Below are positions 17,760-26,322 of a stretch of 64,000 nt of DNA, one piece after another. Numbering within the stretch: the first letter of the stretch is position 1; the number at the start of each line of letters is the position of its first letter. A model generated the notes under the pieces. It had not been told where the DNA came from and ran no database searches. It worked only from the letters and a program-made list of their open reading frames with translations. Source of the DNA: Ignavibacteria bacterium (GTDB lineage: Bacteria > Bacteroidota > Ignavibacteria > Tepidaquicellales > Tepidaquicellaceae); NCBI GenBank assembly GCA_016929695.1, contig JAFGII010000112.1:1-64000 (forward strand), given 5' to 3'. The position numbers were made by a program, and so were the translations under genes.

Positions 17760-18988
17760 TGAAAAACAAATCTGCTTTATTAATTATATTTTTAACGATA
17801 TTTATTGACCTGCTGGGATTCGGAATAATTATTCCGATTCTGCCTGATTTTCTAAAAAATCAGTTTTTCATATCGGAATCCGCAATCGGTCTTACAATTG
17901 GTATTTTTTCTCTGATGCAGTTCATTTTCACTCCGATATGGGGCTCGCTTTCGGATGTTTACGGCAGAAAGCCGATTCTGGCAATCAGTCTCGCGGGAAA
18001 TATAATTTCTTACGCAGTTATGGCACTAGTTTTTACAGGAGTAATAAATTCATTCACTGTGCTTGTTATGTCACGGGCTTTCGCCGGTGTTTTCTCCGGT
18101 AATTTATCCGCTGCACAGTCTGTCATATCCGATGTAACAACCCCCGAGAACAGGTCAAAAGGTATGGGGCTTATGGGCGCTGCATTTTCACTCGGCTTTG
18201 TATTCGGTCCGTCTATGGGAGGTTTTCTTTCTTATAATTTCGGCTACGGGGTACCGATAATCGTTTCCAGCGTGTTTTCACTGATTGCCTTTCTCCTCTG
18301 TGTTACTATTTTAAAAGAAACACTTCCTGATGATGTCAGAAACTCCAATAAAAAAAATTTTTCCGGTGTAAAACTTGTAAATTTCAAAGCAATTCATGAT
18401 GTATTAAACAATAAAGTTGTGGGAATATTTGTTATTATCTTCTTCTTCATTACATTTGCTTATGCAAATATACACGCAACCTTTCTGCTTTTCGCCGAGA
18501 GACCTGCAGGATTAAATCTTAATCAGCAGGAAGTGGGGTTTCTTATGTCTTTCCTCGGCGTTGTTTCCGCAATTGTGCAGTTGACACTGATTAAATATTT
18601 TAAGAATTTACTAGGTGAAGAACTGTCTCTCATAATCGGAAATATTATCTCGGGTATCGGACTGTTTTTTATACCATTTTCTGTTTCCGTTCCGATGCTT
18701 CTCGTCGTTCTTGCAATTCTCTCATTCGGAAACGGTATTAATATTCCCATGACGCTTGGTTTGATTTCGAAAAATACGGGCAGGGAGGGACAAGGGTCTG
18801 TGCTCGGAATTAATCAGTCACTGGGTTCCCTCGCAAGATTTTTCGGTCCTGTTTGGGGCGGATTCGTATTTGAAAAAATCAGTTATCATGCACCTTTCAT
18901 AACCGGTGCGGTCTTTATGTTTTTAATAACTGCATTCACCTTGAAAATTCTTAAGAAAAATAATATAAGTAAATCACAGAAGTCGTGA
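17760..18988 (+). CDS. MFS transporter, TetA/DHA1-like
   Basis: A 12-helix major facilitator antiporter-like protein. The N-terminus TIFIDLLGFGIIIPILPDF and loop 2-3 motif WGSLSDVYGRKPIL match the DHA1/TetA group of drug:proton antiporters. FGPSMGGFLS in helix 5 is the antiporter motif C region. I chose the ATG at 17760 (MKNKSALLIIF, 409 aa). An upstream in-frame GTG at 17741 would overlap the site-2 protease gene and add six unconserved residues. Substrate cannot be read from sequence. Confidence 0.9.
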
Positions 18989-19010
18989 GCACATCACAGA
19001 CTGCAAAAAA

Positions 19011-19748
19011 TTATCCCCTTAACCCGATTAGACCAAGCATGCGTCCCGCTCTGTTTCCATCCCTCCGGTATGAATGAAATAATTTTTTTTCTTTAAAGGT
19101 ACAGTATTCCGAAACTTCGATATTAATTTCCTTAACTCCTGCTTTCACCAGTTGATTCTTATTTTCAAGTTTGTTGTCAAAGAAATATTTACCTTCACGG
19201 TTTCTGATAACATCCCTGTCGAATAATTCCGCTACTTCCCTACCAACTTCAAAATTTTCTGCCGATAATCCGGGTCCTATATAGGCAGTAAGTTCCGATG
19301 CATCAAAGGCAAAATGCTTACATATTTTTATAACGGTTTTATAAGCAATTTGCAGGTGACTGCCCCTCCAGCCGGAATGTATCGCGGCAATTATTCCGCC
19401 GGGATGGTATAAAAAAACCGGCAGACAGTCCGCAATTGTCAGACACAGGTAGAGATTTCTCTTATCAGTGTAGAGTGCATCATTATTTATAATAAATGCC
19501 GATTTTTCAGTATAAAAAGAATTACTGCCGTGTATCTGATTTTGAAAAACAAGTCGCGATTCATCAATTTTCAGATAATTGAAAAATATTTTTCTGTTCA
19601 TTCTAACATTTTCATTTGAATCACCGACCCTGTAACTTAAATTTAAATCATAGAACATTTCAGATACTCCTCCTATCCTTGTACTGACAGCACAAAACAC
19701 ATCTTTGTACTTACTAAATATTTCAGGTTTTATAACTTCAAGTCTCAT
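19011..19748 (-). CDS. pgeF: Peptidoglycan editing factor PgeF (YfiH/laccase-fold)
   Basis: This 245-aa protein is a YfiH-family enzyme, first called a polyphenol oxidase and now regarded as a cytosolic hydrolase that removes misincorporated L-Ser from UDP-MurNAc precursors. Family signatures are QNQIHGSNS, ADCLPVFLYHPGG and HSGWRGSHLQIA, which supply the metal-site histidines and cysteine, plus IGPGLSAENFEV. The first 11 bases overlap the end of arfB, so the two are probably co-translated. Confidence 0.92.
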   Translation of the reverse strand: MRLEVIKPEIFSKYKDVFCAVSTRIGGVSEMFYDLNLSYRVGDSNENVRMNRKIFFNYLKIDESRLVFQNQIHGSNSFYTEKSAFIINNDALYTDKRNLYLCLTIADCLPVFLYHPGGIIAAIHSGWRGSHLQIAYKTVIKICKHFAFDASELTAYIGPGLSAENFEVGREVAELFDRDVIRNREGKYFFDNKLENKNQLVKAGVKEINIEVSEYCTFKEKKLFHSYRRDGNRAGRMLGLIGLRG

Positions 19749-20151
19749 CTGTTTTAAATTTTCTCATCTTCTTTTTTTCCGAAATTATTTTTTTCCACTT
19801 CAATCTGTCTTCTTTGGAGATTTTTGTCGGTTTGGTCTTTAATCTCTTACGCGGAATTTTTACTGATTTTTTTATCAGCATCATTAATTTGTCTATTGCA
19901 TCTTCTTTATTTAAGTTCTGCGACCTGCTTATCTGTGATGTTATCCGGATACATCCTTTTTTATCAGTGATGTTTTTCTCCAGAATGATCCGTTTCTGCT
20001 CTTCAGTTAAAAGAAGTGAACTATTAACGTCGAAAATCAGTTCAATCTTACTTGATACCTTATTAACATTCTGTCCGCCTTTTCCGCTGCTGCGAACCGC
20101 TTTAATTTTAATTTCCTTCTCAAGTTTTGCTTTAAATGTTTCGTCTATCAT
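19738..20151 (-). CDS. arfB: Ribosome-rescue peptidyl-tRNA hydrolase ArfB
   Basis: A 137-aa class I release-factor-like protein that frees stalled ribosomes without a stop codon. The catalytic GGQ is in RSSGKGGQNVNKVSSKIEL near residues 20-38. The C-terminal tail is strongly basic (KKSVKIPRKRLKTKPTK ... KKKMRKFK), as needed to enter the empty mRNA channel. It lacks the codon-recognition domain of RF1/RF2 and has normal length. Overlaps pgeF by 11 bases. Confidence 0.94.
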   Translation of the reverse strand: MIDETFKAKLEKEIKIKAVRSSGKGGQNVNKVSSKIELIFDVNSSLLLTEEQKRIILEKNITDKKGCIRITSQISRSQNLNKEDAIDKLMMLIKKSVKIPRKRLKTKPTKISKEDRLKWKKIISEKKKMRKFKTDET

Positions 20152-20232
20152 ATAGTAAAATAATAGGATAATGAAATCACTTTTTTTAAAATTTAAGTTT
20201 TCTTATTATAGTAGAATTAATTTAAAAATGTA

Positions 20233-21240
20233 ATGATGAAAAAAATATTAATATTAATTTTATTGTTTATAATTATACCGAAAATTATGTTCGGTCAAGA
20301 CAAGAAATACATCGCGTACTCATCCGATAATACTTCAAGCGGGTATTTTCAGATTTTCATTATGGATGAAAACGGAAATGATAAGAGACAGTTAACAGAC
20401 AAGCCCACGCACTGTATTTATCCGAAGTGGTCAACCGACGGAACAAAAATTACTTTTTATACCGAAGATGATTATTCCGAGTCTTCAGTATATGTAATAT
20501 CGGATATTTTCACAAGCGGTGAACCCGAAGTAACATATATTACGGACGGAACCAATCCGATTTTCACTTATGAAGATGACGGCTTGCTTTTCAACTCCGA
20601 TATGGACGGATTACTTACAGTATATGTAATTTTATTCGGCGACCCAGAGATATATCTTATGGGTGTTACAGAATATGCAAATCAGCAGACACTTTCCAAT
20701 GACGGAAGATGGCTCGGCTTTTCGATGCTAACGGAAGAAGGTAAAGCCATAATGATGTATGATTTACAGGATACATCAGAAGACGCATTATATTCAGTCA
20801 GTAAAAACAAAAACGCAAATATGTTTCCTGATATTTCCTACGATGCGGGAAAAATTGTATATTCAAGTTTTGACAAGAATTTAAACGGTTCAATCTACGT
20901 ATACGAAGAAGGAGTTGAAACAAATCTTACAAAAGATTTAAAAAGCACCAACCAGCCGAAATTTTCTCCGAATGCCCAATATATCGGATTTGTCAGCATC
21001 GAAAATGAAAATGTAAAATTATATTATATGAAATACGACGGTACGGAAAAGACAGATTTAAAAATTTCCGGTTCGAATATAGGCACTTTTGTATGGCTTG
21101 ACAACGAGACTATCATATATGATGCAGAGAAATCAGGTAAATTTTATATCGGGAAAGTCAATATAAATACACTTGAAAATAAAGTACTCACAAGCAACGG
21201 CAACAACTTTAAACCCTCAGTAAAAACAATTTCCGAATAG
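20233..21240 (+). CDS. TolB/PD40-like beta-propeller exported protein
   Basis: A 335-aa exported protein. An N-terminal signal segment (KKILILILLFIIIPKIMFG, about residues 3-21) is followed by repeated PD40-type blades such as IFIMDENGNDKRQLT, WSTDGTKITFY, FSPNAQYIGFVS and YYMKYDGTEKT. These resemble TolB/DPP-IV propellers that bind proteins or peptides. No TolB N-terminal domain and no tol-pal genes are nearby. An alternative ATG lies 3 bases downstream. The gene ends 2 bases before metF, so it may be in one transcript with it. Role unknown. Confidence 0.8.
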   Translation: MMKKILILILLFIIIPKIMFGQDKKYIAYSSDNTSSGYFQIFIMDENGNDKRQLTDKPTHCIYPKWSTDGTKITFYTEDDYSESSVYVISDIFTSGEPEVTYITDGTNPIFTYEDDGLLFNSDMDGLLTVYVILFGDPEIYLMGVTEYANQQTLSNDGRWLGFSMLTEEGKAIMMYDLQDTSEDALYSVSKNKNANMFPDISYDAGKIVYSSFDKNLNGSIYVYEEGVETNLTKDLKSTNQPKFSPNAQYIGFVSIENENVKLYYMKYDGTEKTDLKISGSNIGTFVWLDNETIIYDAEKSGKFYIGKVNINTLENKVLTSNGNNFKPSVKTISE

Positions 21241-21242
21241 AA

Positions 21243-22193
21243 ATGAAAGTAACAGAACATCTTGATAAAGCGGCTTCACCGATAATTAGTTTTGAAATTA
21301 TTCCGCCCTTACGCGGCGGTGATATAAACGGATTATTTTCCGTGATTGACGAATTAATCAGTTACAATCCACCGTTTATTGATGTTACTTCTCACGCTGC
21401 TGAAGTTGATTATGAAGAAACTGCCGAGGGAATCAAAAAGAAAATAAAACGGAAAAGACCGGGAACAATCGGAATATGCGCGGCAATAAAAAACAGATAT
21501 AATATTGATACTGTCCCGCATCTTTTGTGCAGGGGATTTACAAAAGAAGAAACGGAAGATGCATTAATTGAACTGAATTATCTGGGAATAGAAAACATCC
21601 TTGCGGTAAGAGGAGACGATACCAATTATAAAAAGCCTGTTCCGCTCGGTAAATCAAGCAATAATTTTACCGTTGACCTTGTCAGACAAATTGTTAAAAT
21701 GAATTCAGGAAAATATCTTGAAGATGATTTACTTGATGCTGTTTCCACCGACTTCTGTATTGGGGTAGGCGGATATCCTGAAAAACATTTTGAATCACCG
21801 AATCTGAAAGTTGACATACAGTTTCTTAATAACAAAATAGAAACCGGTGCGGATTATATTGTGACACAAATGTTTTTTAAAAACGAAAATTATTTCAATT
21901 TTGTAAAACTCTGCAGGGAGTCCGGAATCAATGTCCCCGTAATTCCCGGCTTGAAGGTACTCACAAAGAAACATCAGCTTACAAGTTTACCAAAGGATTT
22001 CTTTATTGATATACCGGATGAACTTGCGGAAGAAATTATGAAAGCGGATGCCGCATTCACTCAGGAAATCGGAATAAACTGGACGGTTAAACAGGTAGAA
22101 GAACTTCTAAATAATAATGTACCTGCCATACATTTTTACATACTTCAGAACGTAAAACCTATGAAGCAAATATTTAAAAAATTATCCATCTAA
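21243..22193 (+). CDS. metF: 5,10-methylenetetrahydrofolate reductase
   Basis: A 316-aa flavoenzyme with a TIM barrel reducing 5,10-methylene-THF to 5-methyl-THF for methionine synthesis. Signatures are ISFEIIPPLRGGD at the start (with the catalytic Glu), DVTSHAAE, NILAVRGDD near residue 121, and GADYIVTQMFFKNENYF near 199-215 for FAD/folate contacts. FCIGVGGYPEKH is also conserved. Length is as in other bacterial MetF. A hairpin terminator lies about 120 bases downstream. Confidence 0.95.
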   Translation: MKVTEHLDKAASPIISFEIIPPLRGGDINGLFSVIDELISYNPPFIDVTSHAAEVDYEETAEGIKKKIKRKRPGTIGICAAIKNRYNIDTVPHLLCRGFTKEETEDALIELNYLGIENILAVRGDDTNYKKPVPLGKSSNNFTVDLVRQIVKMNSGKYLEDDLLDAVSTDFCIGVGGYPEKHFESPNLKVDIQFLNNKIETGADYIVTQMFFKNENYFNFVKLCRESGINVPVIPGLKVLTKKHQLTSLPKDFFIDIPDELAEEIMKADAAFTQEIGINWTVKQVEELLNNNVPAIHFYILQNVKPMKQIFKKLSI

Positions 22194-22215
22194 TAAAAAA
22201 TTATCTTGCATTTAT

Positions 22216-22265
22216 TTTAAATTCGAATTATATTATGATATGCTAAGTAGCAGTTCGAATTTAAA
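22216..22265. repeat. 12-bp perfect inverted repeat between metF and the Nif3-like gene
   Basis: TTTAAATTCGAA at 22216-22227 and its exact reverse complement TTCGAATTTAAA at 22254-22265 are separated by 26 bases. No T-tract follows, so it is not a simple terminator. It may be a regulatory hairpin or a protein-binding site. Significance is uncertain in AT-rich DNA. Confidence 0.5.
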
Positions 22266-22310
22266 TAGAAAAAGCATCAAACACTTATTGACTCAAAGGA
22301 ATTTTTAAAG

Positions 22311-22338
22311 TGTATCTCAAAAGGATACATTTTTTTTT
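22311..22338 (+). terminator. Rho-independent terminator after metF
   Basis: TGTATC-TCAAAAG-GATACA forms a 6-bp stem and is followed directly by nine Ts (22330-22338). The stem is weak but the U-tract is strong. It ends 9 bases before the first ATG of the next gene, so it either ends the metF transcript or acts as a leader attenuator. A TATAAT hexamer follows at 22340-22345. Confidence 0.65.
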
Positions 22339-22347
22339 GTATAATAT

Positions 22348-22986
22348 ATGATAAGCGCAGCAGATTTCAAACCATTAAGAATCCTTAAAAATTTTCAGAT
22401 TTCATCAGTTACACCTCTGAAATTTCACTTTGAAAGCAGGTTGAAAGTAGTCACTTATGTCCCGCTCGAATATGTTGACAAATTAACATTCGAACTCGGA
22501 AATGCCGGTGCAGGCAGAATCGGTAAATATGATTTGTGCTCATTCAGAACAAAAGGGCTCGGGACATACAGACCTTTATCCGGCTCAAAACCTTTCAAAG
22601 GTCAAACCGGAAAAATCACATTTGCTGAAGAAATCAAACTGGAAATGGAGTGTGAAATTAAATCTGTTAATAAAGTAATCAACGCTCTGCTTGAGCATCA
22701 TCCTTACGAAGAAGTCGCATACGAAGTCTACAAATTCGGCAGAAGAATGAAAGAACCGGCAGTAGTAAAAGTAAAATTTGCAAGAGCAGTAAAATTCAAC
22801 AAGTTGATTTCGGAAATAAGGAAAGAAACTGATATCGGCGAAACCTCATTCAATATGAATATTAAGGAAATAATACTTACGGACAAAATTGAAGCAGATA
22901 AAAATCTCGAATTGCTCGCAGAGAAAGCAAACTGCAGTCTTATCATTTCAGTTTTTAAAAATAAAATAATATTTAAAAAAATATAA
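22348..22986 (+). CDS. Orphan Nif3/YqfO PII-like (CutA-fold) domain protein
   Basis: The ORF gives 212 aa. About residues 32-135 closely match the PII/CutA-like domain inserted in YqfO-type Nif3 proteins: VVTYVPLEYVDKL, GNAGAGRIGKYDLCSF, GTYRPLSGSKPF and LLEHHPYEEVAYEVY. The flanking Nif3 halves with the two-metal His/Asp/Glu residues are absent. The C-terminal about 75 residues are not recognisable and end FKNKIIFKKI. The first ATG lies just after a terminator. An in-frame TTG at 22441, preceded by AGCAGG, would start the protein at the domain boundary and may be the true start. The next gene is the zinc-ribbon coiled coil that often accompanies nif3. The role is unknown. Confidence 0.75.
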   Translation: MISAADFKPLRILKNFQISSVTPLKFHFESRLKVVTYVPLEYVDKLTFELGNAGAGRIGKYDLCSFRTKGLGTYRPLSGSKPFKGQTGKITFAEEIKLEMECEIKSVNKVINALLEHHPYEEVAYEVYKFGRRMKEPAVVKVKFARAVKFNKLISEIRKETDIGETSFNMNIKEIILTDKIEADKNLELLAEKANCSLIISVFKNKIIFKKI

Positions 22987-22987
22987 A

Positions 22988-23827
22988 ATGGATAATTCAA
23001 TTAAAGAACAAAACATTGCGGATGAGACGAATGAAAAATCGGAACTGGAAAACGGGGGGTCGAGAATAATAGAGTATTATGATGACAATATAACCTCTGA
23101 CAGTGATTTATCATCAGTACTGAGACTTCTGTACGAACTAAAGAAAATAGACAAGGAACTCGCAGAAATAGAAGAAGAAAAAGGTGATTTGCCTGAAAGA
23201 ATAGAAGAACTGGACGAAAAAATTGAAGAACTGGAAGAAAGAATTTCAGAAGACAAATCCAATCTGGACATAATGAGAGCCGAAGAGAAGAAAATCATAA
23301 AAGACAACAAAACTATTGAAGACAAAGCGAATAAACTCGATGAGCAAAAATATAATGTACGAAACAACAGGGAATATGATGAAATATCAAAAATGATAGA
23401 CGAATGTTTTGAAATACTCGACAGAAATGAATCAAGATTAAAAGAAATTGAGACATTAACTGATGACCTTGAGAACGATATTGAAACAAATGAAGATAAA
23501 TTAAATGAATATGAAGAAAAGCGGGATGAAAGTCAGGAACAACTTGACGAACTGAATGAACAGTTCAAGGAAGAAGAAAGCGGATTAAACAGCGAGCGAA
23601 AGAAATTAATTTCAAAACTGGATTACGAAACAAAAACATTATATGAAAGAATAAACAGTTCATATAAAGGAGAAGCACTGGGAATAGTCCGCAAAGGTAA
23701 CTGCAGCGGTTGTTACAATTCGGTTCCGCCGCAAAGAGCAATCGAAATAAGGATGTCACAGAAGATGTACACCTGTCAGTCCTGCGGCAGAATACTCATA
23801 GACGAATCATTGATAAAAGATTTATAA
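22988..23827 (+). CDS. Coiled-coil protein with C4 zinc ribbon (CT398/zf-RING_7 family)
   Basis: A 279-aa protein, almost wholly charged coiled coil from about residue 40 to 215 (ELAEIEEEKGDLPERIEEL and similar heptads). It ends in a zinc ribbon with C-SGC ... C-QSC (GNCSGCYNSVPP, MYTCQSCGRIL) near 236-270. This architecture is the CT398-like family, which is found next to nif3 in many bacteria; its role is not firmly established. It follows the Nif3-like gene by one base, consistent with co-expression. The N-terminus is longer and more acidic than usual. Confidence 0.88.
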   Translation: MDNSIKEQNIADETNEKSELENGGSRIIEYYDDNITSDSDLSSVLRLLYELKKIDKELAEIEEEKGDLPERIEELDEKIEELEERISEDKSNLDIMRAEEKKIIKDNKTIEDKANKLDEQKYNVRNNREYDEISKMIDECFEILDRNESRLKEIETLTDDLENDIETNEDKLNEYEEKRDESQEQLDELNEQFKEEESGLNSERKKLISKLDYETKTLYERINSSYKGEALGIVRKGNCSGCYNSVPPQRAIEIRMSQKMYTCQSCGRILIDESLIKDL

Positions 23828-23849
23828 ACAAGTTCTTTAAATTTACTTT

Positions 23850-24238
23850 CAGACCTGTTATAGACGATCGCGCTATCCCCTGAGCGGGGAGGTGAGGAAA
23901 GTCCGGACTCCACAGGAGCAGGGACGCCGGGTGAAAAGCCCGGGGACCGGTTCTGAAACAGAGCCGGTTACGGAAAGTGTCACAGAAAAGCAAACTTTTC
24001 CGGTTACGTGCCGGAATAAAGGTGAAACGGCAGGTTAAGAGCCTACCATTCAGAAAGTAATTTCTGAGATTGAAAAACCCCGTCCGGAGCAAGGCTAAGT
24101 AAGAAGAGTTTAAGTGCTGCTCGCTTTTTACACTCTTCGGGTAAGCCGCAAAAAGATTTACGGTAACGTAAATCTAAGATAAATGGTCGTTATCCCTTTT
24201 GATGAGGGTCACAGAATCCGGCTTATTTAACAGGTCTG
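23850..24238 (+). ncRNA. rnpB: RNase P RNA, bacterial class A
   Basis: The RNA component of RNase P, the ribozyme that matures tRNA 5' ends. The universally conserved core GAGGAAAGTCCGGACTCC is at 23890-23907, followed by ACAGGAGCAGGG. The 3' conserved region ends GGGTCACAGAATCCGGCTTA. The ends pair as P1: CAGACCTGTTA (23850-23860) with TAACAGGTCTG (24228-24238). About 389 nt, a normal size. It lies between the zinc-ribbon gene and the convergent nadA gene. Confidence 0.97.
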
Positions 24239-24303
24239 AAAGTTTTTTAAATGAAGTTTCTTTCTCATTCCCCTGCTCCGTCTTTTGCAACGGTTTATAC
24301 ATC

Positions 24304-25257
24304 TCAACTCAAATCCAGCATTCTTTGTATCGGCAGCAGTGCATTTATTCTCAGCTCCTCGTCTATATTTATTTCCGGCTTTCCGTCTTTCATACATTTA
24401 TATAATTTTTCAAGAGTGTTCAGTCTCATATAAGGACATTCATTACAGGAACATCCCGTTTCAGGCGGTGCTTCAATAAATATTTTCCCGCTTGCTTTCT
24501 TTTTCATCTGATTGATTATACCCGGTTCAGTAGCTACTATAAATTTATTTGCAGAATTATTTACAACAAATTTTAATAAAGCGCTTGTAGAACCGATGAA
24601 ATCCGATTTATCAAGAATTGTTTCTTCGCATTCGGGATGTGCAATTAATAATGCATCCGGATTTTCAAGTTTTAATTTAATTATTTTTCTCTCACTGAAA
24701 GTCTCGTGTACGATACAGGAACCCTGCCACAATACCATATCACGCCCGGTCTTTTTAATTAAGTATTTGCCTAAATTTCTGTCCGGGGCAAAAATTATAC
24801 CGGTATCCGCGGGTAAACTCTTAACAATTTTTTCGGCATTGGATGATGTGCAGATATAATCAGAAATTGCTTTTACTTCAGCCGTACTGTTTATATACGT
24901 TACTACAACATATCCCGGATATTTTTCCTTGAATTTTTCAAGCAGGTGGGCAGGGCATCCTTCCGCAAGAGAACATCCTGCGTCTAAATCGGGCAGTAAT
25001 ACCTTTTTTGCAGGATTTAAAATCTTTGCCGTCTCCGCCATAAAATGTACCCCTGCGAATACAATAACTTCCGCATCTGTTTTTGCTGCCTCCTGAGATA
25101 ACTGCAAACTGTCTCCGATATAATCCGCTAAATCTTGAATTTCCGGTTCCTGATAGAAATGCACAAGAATTACCGCGTTCAGTTCCCGGCGCAGACGCTT
25201 GATTTCATTTTTAAAAAAATCGTTTGAATATTCTTTTTCTTTTTGTCTTGTAAGCAT
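24304..25257 (-). CDS. nadA: Quinolinate synthase A
   Basis: A 4Fe-4S enzyme that condenses iminoaspartate with dihydroxyacetone phosphate to quinolinate in NAD synthesis. Visible are [32 protein letters not shown] and [14 protein letters not shown]. The three cluster cysteines lie in DAGCSLA, the region of AHPECEE, and [12 protein letters not shown]. The start chosen is the ATG at 25257 ([10 protein letters not shown], 317 aa). A further in-frame ATG at 25284 adds nine hydrophobic residues with no family support. nadB and nadC are not adjacent. Confidence 0.94.
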   Translation of the reverse strand: MLTRQKEKEYSNDFFKNEIKRLRRELNAVILVHFYQEPEIQDLADYIGDSLQLSQEAAKTDAEVIVFAGVHFMAETAKILNPAKKVLLPDLDAGCSLAEGCPAHLLEKFKEKYPGYVVVTYINSTAEVKAISDYICTSSNAEKIVKSLPADTGIIFAPDRNLGKYLIKKTGRDMVLWQGSCIVHETFSERKIIKLKLENPDALLIAHPECEETILDKSDFIGSTSALLKFVVNNSANKFIVATEPGIINQMKKKASGKIFIEAPPETGCSCNECPYMRLNTLEKLYKCMKDGKPEINIDEELRINALLPIQRMLDLS

Positions 25258-25372
25258 AATATATAAATTACAACTTATAAACATATTTAAAAATTCAATT
25301 CTCTTTCGAAATTTAATACCTAAACTTATAACTTTCCTTCAGGATACAATATTTAAGTAATTAACTTAAATC

Positions 25373-25416
25373 AAAATATTAAATAGATTTTTTTTATTAA
25401 GTTCATTTAATATTTT
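25373..25416. repeat. 12-bp perfect inverted repeat abutting a start codon
   Basis: AAAATATTAAAT (25373-25384) and ATTTAATATTTT (25405-25416) are exact reverse complements around a 20-base loop. The right arm ends 5 bases before the nucleotidyltransferase ATG and takes the place of a ribosome binding site. It could be a translational control hairpin, but chance is possible in such AT-rich sequence. Confidence 0.4.
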
Positions 25417-25421
25417 GTAAT

Positions 25422-26087
25422 ATGAAAGGAATGATACTCGCAGCAGGTTTTGGTACTCGTCTCGGCAAATTAACCGAAGATATTCCGAAAGCACTTGTTG
25501 AATATAAGGGAAAACTGCTGATAGAATATCAGATTGAGAAACTTATGAAGTGCGGAGTAAACGAAATTGTTATTAATACACATCATCAGTCGGATAAGAT
25601 GTTCGGACATTTTGAAAAAAATGACTACGGAATCAGAATAACTCTGCTTAAGGAAGAAAAAATACTTGGGACGGGAGGCGGGATAATAAATGCCGGGAAT
25701 ATATTAAGACAAAATGAAAATTCAATAATATTAAATACAGACATTGAAACCGACTTCAACTTCAGAAAAATAATAGACTTTCACGAAAGAAGAAATAATT
25801 TTGTTACAATCCTTATTCAGCGAAGAAAAACATCGAGGTATTTGAGATTTAACAAGTTTATGAATCTGGTTTCAAGAAGCGAAACAGGGGCAGAATCAGA
25901 TTCAGATTTTGCTTTTAACGGCGTTCATATTATATCAGAAAAATTTTTCGGGATTGTCAGGGAAAAAGGTTTTATTGATATAATAGATGTGTATCTAAAT
26001 TTAATTAAAAGAGGATACATTATATCAGGATATGATGCGGGTAATTCTAAATTTAAAGATATCGGTAAACCTGAAAATTTCTCCTAA
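25422..26087 (+). CDS. Nucleotidyltransferase (sugar-1-phosphate NTP transferase, MurU-like)
   Basis: A 221-aa NTP_transferase family enzyme. The nucleotide-binding signature MILAAGFGTRLGKLTEDIPKAL is at residues 4-25. The loop LGTGGGIINAG and the metal-binding NTDIETDF follow, and FNGVHIISEKFF fits the sugar pocket. It lacks the left-handed helix of GlmU and is the size of MurNAc-1-phosphate uridylyltransferases. No substrate-defining partner (kinase) is adjacent. Its stop codon overlaps that of the convergent nfu-like gene (shared bases within CTAA). Confidence 0.87.
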   Translation: MKGMILAAGFGTRLGKLTEDIPKALVEYKGKLLIEYQIEKLMKCGVNEIVINTHHQSDKMFGHFEKNDYGIRITLLKEEKILGTGGGIINAGNILRQNENSIILNTDIETDFNFRKIIDFHERRNNFVTILIQRRKTSRYLRFNKFMNLVSRSETGAESDSDFAFNGVHIISEKFFGIVREKGFIDIIDVYLNLIKRGYIISGYDAGNSKFKDIGKPENFS

Positions 26088-26320
26088 TTTACCGATTCCA
26101 CTCTTTTAACATCAGGCAGCTCGAGCATTATAATTCTCTCGATTCCTGCCCGGAGTGTCATCATACTCATCGGACATCCTTTACAAGCACCAAGCAATCT
26201 CACTTCCACGATATTATCATCAGTTACATTAATTACTTCAACGTCACCGCCGTCCTGCTGCAAGTAAGGTCTTACTTTTTCGAGTACTTTTTTTACATCA
26301 TCTACTGTTACAGATTGCAT
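26084..26320 (-). CDS. NifU C-terminal (Nfu) domain Fe-S carrier
   Basis: A 78-aa protein consisting only of the Nfu domain, which binds a 4Fe-4S cluster at a dimer interface and hands it to target enzymes. It shows VLEKVRPYLQQDGGDVEVI near residues 12-30, and the cluster ligands C-K-G-C in LLGACKGCPMSMMTLRAGIE. It starts 2 bases after the Mrp gene stop, so the two form an Fe-S assembly operon. Confidence 0.93.
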   Translation of the reverse strand: MQSVTVDDVKKVLEKVRPYLQQDGGDVEVINVTDDNIVEVRLLGACKGCPMSMMTLRAGIERIIMLELPDVKRVESVN

Positions 26321-26322
26321 AA

